Assembly (NCBI GenBank): GCA_913031655.1
Contig: CAJWFY010000078.1
Location: forward strand, 1 to 6,751
Direction of reading: 5' to 3'
Source: an uncultured Flavobacteriaceae bacterium
GTDB lineage: Bacteria > Bacteroidota > Bacteroidia > Flavobacteriales > Flavobacteriaceae
Length of the DNA stretch: 6,751 bases
Made by a program: the position numbers and the translations under genes. This document shows, piece by piece, positions 1 to 5,553 of this stretch (its first letter is position 1; each line of letters starts with the position of its first letter). A model generated the notes under the pieces. That model was not told the DNA's origin and did not search any database. It was given only the letters and a program-made list of their open reading frames with translations.

Positions 1-58
1 CAATGAGCAGTAAGATTATAAAATTATTGTAATAGCATATATCAACACAAAAAAAGCC

Positions 59-1063
59 TCATAGTTTGGTATATTTAAAAAGTAAACTGCTGATGGTAAT
101 TCCAGCTGCTGTTCCAATAAGAAGGCAAATTCCCCCTTCTTTTAGAGAGTTGTTTTTGATACTGTTTACTAAGGCAAGTGGAATAGAGGCAGCAATACAA
201 TTTCCATGATTTTCGAGCTGATCGACTATATTCTCTGTATAACCTTTATTTAGAGAAATTAACATTCTTAATCCAAGTTTACTGGCTTGATGAGGTACAA
301 TTAAATTCACTTCTTGCATGGTAACCTCTTGTTTTTTAAAAAAATCAGACAAGAATATAGGTAAGATTGATTTTACATTTTTCAATAATTTTTTCCCCTG
401 CATTTTAAATGAATATAGAGATGGGTCATAAGGAACATCCTTCATATGATTGACATTTCCTCCACCTTCTATAATAGTGTATTTTACACCTTTTGTATAA
501 CTTTTTGATTTATACTTAATTAGTCCTGCAGGTTGATCAGTGGTGCTTATTATAACAGCTGCTGATCCGTCACCAAATAAACTATAAGTTTCTATATCTT
601 CTGGGTTTAGCCCTTTTAAACTACTTTCAGAACTAACAATAGCAATATTTTTATATTCTCCAGTAGTTAATAACAAAGATGCATAATCAAGTGCGGTAAT
701 AAAGCTTGTGCAAACAGAATTGATGTCAATACAAGTAAAATCTAAATCATTGTCTTCTTTGAATGCATTTTTTATAAGAGTACTTCTATTAGGAATGACA
801 TAATCAAAAGTAGCAGATGCCCCTATAAGACAGTCAATATTATCGATAGTCATATTTGCATCATTTAATGCTTCTCTGAGTGCTTGTTCACCCATAAATG
901 TATTAGATTCACCCATAGCTTTATGGCGGGTTTCCACTCCTATATTTTTAAATATAAAACCTTTAGGCAGGTCTAATTCATTTTCAATTTCTTCACTTGA
1001 AACAGATGTAAGAGGTAAATATTTACCTACACCTCTTATACTAAAAGCTCTTTTTATATTCAT
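59..1063 (-). CDS. FabH-like 3-oxoacyl-ACP synthase III family condensing enzyme
   Basis: This 334-residue protein belongs to the ketoacyl synthase III (thiolase-fold) family, which makes C-C bonds by Claisen condensation of an acyl thioester. The nucleophile is Cys118 (in DINSVCTSF), the general-base His is His258 (VPHQAS) and the Asn is Asn288 (HGNCIAAS), so the Cys-His-Asn triad is intact. The family glycine loop FGDGSAAV lies at 163-170 and the N-terminal GVETRH region at 42-47. Length matches FabH, OleA and related enzymes (about 320-350). FabH usually has GNTSAAS; here it is GNCIAAS, and CTS replaces the usual CAG after the nucleophile, so a specialised rather than housekeeping role is likely. 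It is the last gene of the operon and starts inside the end of the adenylating-enzyme gene (23-base overlap). A purine-rich AGAAGAA six bases before the ATG supports this start. Substrate and partner are not visible; OleA-like, FabH-like or starter-unit synthase roles are all possible. Confidence 0.93.
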   Translation of the reverse strand: MNIKRAFSIRGVGKYLPLTSVSSEEIENELDLPKGFIFKNIGVETRHKAMGESNTFMGEQALREALNDANMTIDNIDCLIGASATFDYVIPNRSTLIKNAFKEDNDLDFTCIDINSVCTSFITALDYASLLLTTGEYKNIAIVSSESSLKGLNPEDIETYSLFGDGSAAVIISTTDQPAGLIKYKSKSYTKGVKYTIIEGGGNVNHMKDVPYDPSLYSFKMQGKKLLKNVKSILPIFLSDFFKKQEVTMQEVNLIVPHQASKLGLRMLISLNKGYTENIVDQLENHGNCIAASIPLALVNSIKNNSLKEGGICLLIGTAAGITISSLLFKYTKL

Positions 1064-2324
1064 TTTTTATTCTTCTAAATTTATTAGTTTGATCATGATT
1101 TAAATCCACACTTACAATATTGATGTCTTCAATCCCAAAACTTAAAAATAACGTATTCAGTTCTTTCTTAACAGTTTTAAAAATATTTTCTAATTTATTC
1201 TTATCCGCTACTTCTAAATAAACATTAATCTTTCGCGCTTCTATTAAAACAACGGTATAGTTTTTAACTTTTTCAGAAGCTGTTATAATAACCCTTCTTA
1301 TGAAATCTGGATAAATATCAACTACAGTTTCATTCTCATAAAATCGGAAAACATCATCTGATCGTCCTTCAATTTTACTAATCACAGTTGATTTTGATCC
1401 GCAACTGCAAGAAAATCCTTCATGTAAAATGTCATTAAGTTCGTAACGGACAATAGGTTGTGATTCTCTTAAGTAATCAGTTATAATAGGGTGAAATCTA
1501 TCTTGCTTTTCATCTAGGTACCTTTTTTCTATTTCAAGCCAATCTTCATTTAAATGTAACTTTCCTTTTTTACACGTGTAGGCTAAAAACCCCTCTGTAC
1601 ACTGATAAACCTGATCTATGGGTCTATTGAAAACGGATGTAAGGTATTCTTTCTGATCATCTTCTAGGACTTCTGCTACAGAGATAATTTTCTGAATTGT
1701 TGGCTGTATTTTTAAATAAATATAATTTTGCGCAATTTTCATCAGCATTGATGGTTGAGCGATAAGAATAGTAGGATTTAATTCAATAAGTGTTATAATG
1801 TGTTGCTCTACTGGTGTTTTAATATCAAAGAATGTGAAGGATAATAACTTTGATTTTACTGCTTCATATAAATTATTGTTGGCTCTTAAAAAAAAAGCCA
1901 CTTTGCGCTTTTTTAGTGAAAATCCTATTACACGATCGAGTATTGCTGCAACCCAGATTTCTTTCTCTTTTTTATTTGTAAGAAAAATTCCTCTAGAACC
2001 ACTTGTTCCAGAAGAAAGTCCAATGCTAATGCCATTTATTGAAGGTGTGAAGTCTCTTGATTTTTCACTTTTAAAAGCTAATTTCAAAGCTTCAGACTTT
2101 TTAATTTGTACCGTATTGATCAAATTAAAATTTTCCATAAACAAAGCCTTGTTCATTATTGGAAACTCTTTATTTTTTAATATTATGTTTTTATAATACG
2201 GAGAAGATAAAACAGTTTTTTTCCATTTTCTTTTCTTTATTAAACTTATAGAATTAGATTTAAATTTTCTATAAAATCTAAACTTCAAAAACTTTATTAG
2301 AATTGATGTTTTAGATATTTTCAT
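1041..2324 (-). CDS. PaaK/F390-synthetase-like adenylate-forming enzyme
   Basis: This 427-residue protein belongs to the ANL superfamily, closest in layout to phenylacetate-CoA ligase (PaaK) and coenzyme F390 synthetase-related proteins. It probably activates a carboxylic acid as an acyl-adenylate and may pass it to CoA or another acceptor. Visible motifs are the Ser/Thr/Gly-rich ATP loop SSGTSGSRG (104-112), the A5-like YQCTEG (240-245), the A7-like RYELNDIL (293-300, with Asp298), a CSC pair (Cys306, Cys308) where PaaK relatives carry a Cys-rich loop, IEGRSDDV (319-326, with Arg321) and a C-terminal TNKFRR with Lys415 as a candidate A10 lysine. Length (427) is close to PaaK (about 430) and shorter than OleC or typical acyl-CoA synthetases (over 500). 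The basic N-terminal 35 residues precede the catalytic part. Its ATG overlaps the stop of the MBL hydrolase gene as ATGA, a sign of coupled translation. The acid substrate cannot be read from the sequence. Confidence 0.9.
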   Translation of the reverse strand: MKISKTSILIKFLKFRFYRKFKSNSISLIKKRKWKKTVLSSPYYKNIILKNKEFPIMNKALFMENFNLINTVQIKKSEALKLAFKSEKSRDFTPSINGISIGLSSGTSGSRGIFLTNKKEKEIWVAAILDRVIGFSLKKRKVAFFLRANNNLYEAVKSKLLSFTFFDIKTPVEQHIITLIELNPTILIAQPSMLMKIAQNYIYLKIQPTIQKIISVAEVLEDDQKEYLTSVFNRPIDQVYQCTEGFLAYTCKKGKLHLNEDWLEIEKRYLDEKQDRFHPIITDYLRESQPIVRYELNDILHEGFSCSCGSKSTVISKIEGRSDDVFRFYENETVVDIYPDFIRRVIITASEKVKNYTVVLIEARKINVYLEVADKNKLENIFKTVKKELNTLFLSFGIEDINIVSVDLNHDQTNKFRRIKNEYKKSF

Positions 2325-3148
2325 TCAGTATTTTTTAGTTTAAGATAAGTTTGCTCGCAGTGGCAAGGTATAATAACTGTTTCGGGATAAGCTTTGCTGT
2401 ATTTGTGAACCCTATTTAAGCTATTTTTAAAGTCACGCCAGGAATCAAAGAATAATCTAACAGAGTGACTAGGTAAATGCAGGTTAGCGTAATTCTCTTT
2501 AAGCCACGCTGCATCTGATATTAAGAATATTTTTTTTTCTGCATTTATGATCGCTCCAATTTGACCTTTAGCATGACCATCTAGCTGACAAATGAGGATT
2601 GACCCATCTTCGAATATATCAATAACTTTACCTAATCCTTCTATTTTTTTTGTTTTGTTTTTGAAGCAGAGTAATTGCGTGCGAGCCTGAAAATCTTTTG
2701 GCATCAGAGCTGGAATAAAACCTTTTTTTAGTGCTAAAACACCTTTTTTATTCCTTATATCATTATAAGCATCTTCAGAACAAATGAATTTAGCATTTGG
2801 GAAATCCTTTAATCCCCCTATATGATCTGCATGAAAATGAGAGATAATTATGTATTTAATTTCATGAGAATCTATTCCTTTTTTTTTTAACATGTTTATA
2901 GCCTCTTCCTTTTCTGTCACAAAAACTTTTGTGAGTTTAGCGTATAATTTAAATGGAAGTTTTTTTGTTACCTCATAAAAGCGTCTGGTATATCCTGAGT
3001 CAAATAGTATATGGCCATAGATTGGATGTTCTATGTGTCCGTAAGTAGCGTAAAATTTAATAGTCTTACCAGAGGTTCCTTTAAGAACATACGATTGTTT
3101 AGCTTCGCAGTATCCCGCAGATTCTAATTTAAATTTCACTTTTGTCAT
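2321..3148 (-). CDS. MBL-fold metallo-hydrolase, AHL-lactonase-like
   Basis: This 275-residue metallo-beta-lactamase-fold hydrolase most resembles the N-acyl-homoserine lactonase group. The metal motif H104-F-H106-A-D108-H109 is complete and is followed by His192 (LDGHAKGQ), bridging Asp212 (ISDAAW) and His263 (PCHCEQ), so a two-metal site is expected. In AiiA-type lactonases a Tyr stands three residues after the bridging Asp; here that place is Trp215, which argues against assuming AHL as substrate. No signal peptide is evident, so it should be cytoplasmic. It probably hydrolyses an ester, lactone or thioester in the pathway made by its operon partners, but the substrate is unknown. The frame is open further upstream to a TTG at 3175, but I prefer the ATG at 3148, which gives MTKVKF, has a purine-rich stretch (AAAAGAATA) just before it and overlaps the upstream gene by 20 bases. 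The end overlaps the next gene by four bases. Confidence 0.93.
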   Translation of the reverse strand: MTKVKFKLESAGYCEAKQSYVLKGTSGKTIKFYATYGHIEHPIYGHILFDSGYTRRFYEVTKKLPFKLYAKLTKVFVTEKEEAINMLKKKGIDSHEIKYIIISHFHADHIGGLKDFPNAKFICSEDAYNDIRNKKGVLALKKGFIPALMPKDFQARTQLLCFKNKTKKIEGLGKVIDIFEDGSILICQLDGHAKGQIGAIINAEKKIFLISDAAWLKENYANLHLPSHSVRLFFDSWRDFKNSLNRVHKYSKAYPETVIIPCHCEQTYLKLKNTE

Positions 3149-4127
3149 TATTCTTTTTTTTATACCATTGTACAAATTCTTCGATTGATTCTGATGTTGT
3201 TTGCTTTGGATAATAATTCAATTTTGTTTTAGCTTTTTCTATATCTAAGGTAAATGATTTTGCTAGTACACCTACAGAGTATTTTGTCAATACCGGTTCT
3301 TTTCCTGGGCTTAGCCGTGCTTTAAATTCCATTAATTGTGCTGCGAAATACAATATAGAATAAGGGATTTTTTTTTTAATCTTAGGAATGTTAATAGCTT
3401 CTAATATAGCGTTAATTGACTCCCATAAATTTACAGGGTCATCATTTGATATGTTATAGGATTCATTAAAGTTCTCAGTAAAAATTGAGAGACTTACAGC
3501 TTCTGCCATATTTGAAACAGATGTAAGATCGACTATGTTTTTTCCATTCCCCATTATTTTTAACTTATTCTCAAGACAAGAACGAATTAGTCGTGGCATA
3601 ATTACAGTGTCACCTCTTCCTATAAGGGCACGTGGGCGCAAAATCACATAAGGAATTTTTGATTCTCTTAATAAACACTCTGCATTCCATTTTGTTTTAG
3701 CGTAATTATTAACCATTTTTTTAGGTAATGGAGAATTCTCATGAATATTTATTGAGTCCTTAAAGTTAAAATATATACTTGGTGTGGATATATAAATAAA
3801 ACGTCTTACAGATGCATTCAAACTTTCGTTTAATAGATTTTTTTGTGTTAAAAGATTTGAATTGTAGAATGATTTTTTAGAACCCCATGGAGAAGATAAG
3901 CTCGCACAATTTATAACAACATCTATGTCCTTTTTAAACAGTGATTTGACAAAATTCACATTTTCTAAATCTCCTAAAATATAATCGACCTTTGTATTAA
4001 TTAATTTATTATCAACTGAAAACTTACGTCCTGTAGCTGTGATGTGTTTAATCTCTTTTAGATCAATAATATGCTCTATTATTCTTGACCCTAAAAAACC
4101 TGTAGCTCCAGTAATTAATATATTCAT
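3129..4127 (-). CDS. NAD(P)-dependent extended SDR oxidoreductase (epimerase/3beta-HSD-like)
   Basis: This 332-residue extended short-chain dehydrogenase/reductase has an N-terminal Rossmann nucleotide site GATGFLG (7-13), with an acidic GDLEN segment at 52-56 that normally contacts the cofactor. NCASLSSP (73-80) matches the conserved Asn-x-Ala loop. Catalytic residues are a Ser/Thr around YISTPS (112-117) and Tyr142-x-x-x-Lys146 in YAKTK. The LRPRALIGRGD segment (163-173) and a variable C-terminal substrate lobe are typical of the 3beta-HSD/epimerase branch, which includes OleD-like 2-alkyl-3-ketoalkanoate reductases. In this operon a beta-keto or hydroxyacyl group made by the condensing enzyme is a sensible substrate, but that is inference; a sugar or terpenoid substrate cannot be excluded. 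It is the first gene of the minus-strand operon. The ATG at 4127 is the only good start and has no clear Shine-Dalgarno sequence (AAAATCATCAAG precedes it). Confidence 0.93.
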   Translation of the reverse strand: MNILITGATGFLGSRIIEHIIDLKEIKHITATGRKFSVDNKLINTKVDYILGDLENVNFVKSLFKKDIDVVINCASLSSPWGSKKSFYNSNLLTQKNLLNESLNASVRRFIYISTPSIYFNFKDSINIHENSPLPKKMVNNYAKTKWNAECLLRESKIPYVILRPRALIGRGDTVIMPRLIRSCLENKLKIMGNGKNIVDLTSVSNMAEAVSLSIFTENFNESYNISNDDPVNLWESINAILEAINIPKIKKKIPYSILYFAAQLMEFKARLSPGKEPVLTKYSVGVLAKSFTLDIEKAKTKLNYYPKQTTSESIEEFVQWYKKKNNDKSEI

Positions 4128-4202
4128 CTTGATGATTTTAATTTCACTAAGTTAATAAATCAGAAAGACTTATTCTTGTTACTTGAAAGTTTAGTTTGAA
4201 AC

Positions 4203-4216
4203 ATTATTTAAATAAT
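4203..4216. repeat. 14-base perfect AT palindrome
   Basis: ATTATTTAAATAAT reads the same on both strands and lies about 75 bases before the minus-strand operon start. It could be an operator, but in DNA this AT-rich a palindrome of this size is expected by chance about once or twice in a window of this length, so the functional claim is weak. Confidence 0.25.
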
Positions 4217-4367
4217 TTACACTAATATATTGCAATAATAATTGATTAATACTTTGCGCTTTATATTGTATTTTTAATATATGATTTAATAATTATACAT
4301 TTGTTTTTCGGTGTAATTTAAGAATAACACTGATAATTTTTTTTGATATATTTAAAAGGCGCTAATA

Positions 4368-4394
4368 GGTTTATTAATTCCTTTAAAATAAACC
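4368..4394. repeat. Inverted repeat upstream of the cupin gene
   Basis: Arms GGTTTATT (4368-4375) and AATAAACC (4387-4394) are perfect inverted copies separated by 11 bases. They lie about 85 bases before the start of the cupin gene. This spacing and the G/C ends suit a regulator-binding site or a small hairpin; nothing else in the window identifies the binding protein, and chance is not excluded. Confidence 0.25.
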
Positions 4395-4456
4395 CTTCTA
4401 TATAGTTGCTTCCCAGATTAAACTAGTCTAATCATAGCACTACTGAAAGAAAACTT

Positions 4457-4462
4457 TATAAT
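4457..4462 (+). promoter_or_regulatory. Possible -10 box for the plus-strand pair
   Basis: An exact TATAAT ends 15 bases before the TTG start of the cupin gene. The region about 17 bases upstream (around 4434-4439, ATAGCA) is a poor -35. If used, the transcript would have a very short leader of about ten bases. The AT-rich background makes this a weak call. Confidence 0.2.
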
Positions 4463-4477
4463 ATAAATACTAAAATA

Positions 4478-5485
4478 TTGACTAAAATAAAATTTAATCA
4501 TAGGACACAATATCAGTTTTGGAGATTGTTAGATCATTTAATTGGGAATAAAGTTCCGTCTGATAAATTTAACAAGCAAAGAAAAAAAGTTTTGTCGTCT
4601 GTTTCTACAAATTTTCATGTAAATAAGATAATAGGGACAGTGAACCAGATCGATAGAGTGAAAGACATATCTGATTATGATCTTAAGAAAAATTATATAA
4701 ATAAAGGAATTCCTGTTGTAATGGAAGGGAAGGCAAAACACTGGGAATGTGTTAAGAAGTGGACTCCTGATTGGTTAATGCAAAGTTATTGTGATGATAA
4801 AGTTTCTATATTTGATGCTTCTTCTCAAGATATGACAAATATAAATTATAAAGTAGAAGAAACCACATTGAAAGATGTGTTGAATTCAATGAAAAATGGA
4901 GACACTTCAAAATACAGTAGGTTTAATAGATTGCTTTACGATCACCCAGAACTTATAGGAGATTTTGATTGGAAGTGGCTTTATAGCATAAGAAATAAAA
5001 TTAGTTCAGGAAAGACTTTTCAAGTATTCATTGGAGGTAAAGGAACAAGAACAACTTTGCATTCAGCAAGCGAACATAATTTGTTTACACAAGTTCATGG
5101 TAAAAAGCATTGGTTTTTATATCCACCAGAAAATGATATTATTTTTGACCCTCCTATAACAAGATCTCCCTATTTTCATAGTCGATTTGATCCTGATTTT
5201 CCAGACTTTAATGATTTTCCCAATGCGAAATATCTTCAAACTTTGGAATGTGAGTTAAGACCAGGTGATGTATTATATAATCCTCCATTTTGGTGGCACC
5301 ATGTAAACAATACTACTAATTCTATTGGTGTTGGTTTTAGATGGTTTAGTCCTGGTGATAGTTTTAATAAATATTTTACACAATCACTACTAACATTTTT
5401 TTCTACAAACCCCTCTATATGGAAGGCTACAAAAAACAGAACAGATTTTACTAGGATATTTAAATACATGAATAACAAAAAATAG
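4478..5485 (+). CDS. FIH/JmjC-type cupin with altered H-x-A metal motif
   Basis: This 335-residue protein has the Cupin_8/JmjC layout of factor-inhibiting-HIF-type Fe(II)/2-oxoglutarate oxygenases. The N-terminal family segment (about 60-115: IPVVMEGKAKHW, then KWTPDWL) precedes the beta-barrel. Aligned by eye to human FIH, His195 matches the first metal His, Thr192 and Lys210 match the 2OG-binding Thr and Lys, and His274 in PPFWWHHV matches the distal His. The FDPDFPDFNDFP and GDVLY segments also match. The metal-binding Asp is absent: the motif is H195-S-A197 (codons CAT TCA GCA, 5060-5068). Glu199 is nearby but at a different position. The same Asp-to-Ala change defines SyrB2-type halogenases, so halogenation, another altered oxygenase reaction or a non-catalytic role are all open. 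The start is TTG; the frame is open back to a stop at 4424 with no ATG, and the next Met is residue 82, inside the domain. The acyltransferase gene follows after 68 bases. Confidence 0.88.
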   Translation: MTKIKFNHRTQYQFWRLLDHLIGNKVPSDKFNKQRKKVLSSVSTNFHVNKIIGTVNQIDRVKDISDYDLKKNYINKGIPVVMEGKAKHWECVKKWTPDWLMQSYCDDKVSIFDASSQDMTNINYKVEETTLKDVLNSMKNGDTSKYSRFNRLLYDHPELIGDFDWKWLYSIRNKISSGKTFQVFIGGKGTRTTLHSASEHNLFTQVHGKKHWFLYPPENDIIFDPPITRSPYFHSRFDPDFPDFNDFPNAKYLQTLECELRPGDVLYNPPFWWHHVNNTTNSIGVGFRWFSPGDSFNKYFTQSLLTFFSTNPSIWKATKNRTDFTRIFKYMNNKK

Positions 5486-5498
5486 GATATATATCCTA
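5483..5498. repeat. 16-base perfect palindrome over the cupin stop codon
   Basis: TAGGATATATATCCTA is fully self-complementary and includes the TAG stop of the cupin gene. It can form a six-pair stem with an ATAT loop, but no T-run follows, so it is not a classical terminator. It may be an operator for the downstream gene, a weak attenuator or mRNA-end structure, or chance. Confidence 0.35.
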
Positions 5499-5553
5499 GA
5501 GTGTTAGATCTAAAAACAAATAATTTAGAAATTTAATTATTTACTAAATCTAG

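Larger units (their letters stand above)
4128..4477. promoter_or_regulatory. Divergent intergenic region between the two operons
   Basis: This 350-base stretch has no credible coding frame on either strand and must hold the start signals of both the minus-strand operon and the plus-strand pair. It is very AT-rich, so promoter calls are weak. Elements seen are an exact TATAAT on the minus strand at 4297-4292, an exact TATAAT on the plus strand at 4457-4462, a Bacteroidota -7-like TACATTTG at 4296-4303 without a well-spaced TTTG partner (nearest TTG is at 4266-4268), a 14-base AT palindrome at 4203-4216, and inverted 8-base arms at 4368-4375 and 4387-4394. No regulator gene is present in the window. 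Confidence 0.6.

Noticed and set aside
1..58. Terminator or gene fragment at the left edge
   Set aside because: The minus strand has a T-run (57-51) just after the ketoacyl synthase stop but no stem before it. A short plus frame (3-32) ending in TAA and short minus frames are too small to call.
1798..2196. Plus-strand open frame of 132 codons
   Set aside because: It lies wholly inside the adenylate-forming enzyme gene on the other strand and shows no recognisable domain; it is a shadow frame.
3149..3175. N-terminal extension of the MBL hydrolase to a TTG at 3175
   Set aside because: It adds only nine residues (MYNGIKKRI), has a rarer start codon and deepens the overlap with the SDR gene; the ATG at 3148 has a purine-rich stretch before it.
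4309..4344. Hairpin CGGTGT/ACACTG followed by a run of eight T on the plus strand
   Set aside because: It looks like a weak terminator, but no plus-strand gene lies upstream of it, the loop is long and the T-run starts several bases after the stem; no small RNA start could be supported.
4538..4741. Minus-strand open frame of 67 codons
   Set aside because: It is antisense to the N-terminal part of the cupin gene, whose protein has clear family motifs; no independent support.
5236..5478. Minus-strand open frame of 80 codons
   Set aside because: It is antisense to the C-terminal half of the cupin gene, including the WWHH motif; no independent support.
5518..5542. Inverted repeat AAATAATT/AATTATTT between the cupin and acyltransferase genes
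   Set aside because: It is made only of A and T in an AT-rich gap, so it is expected by chance and would form an unstable hairpin.
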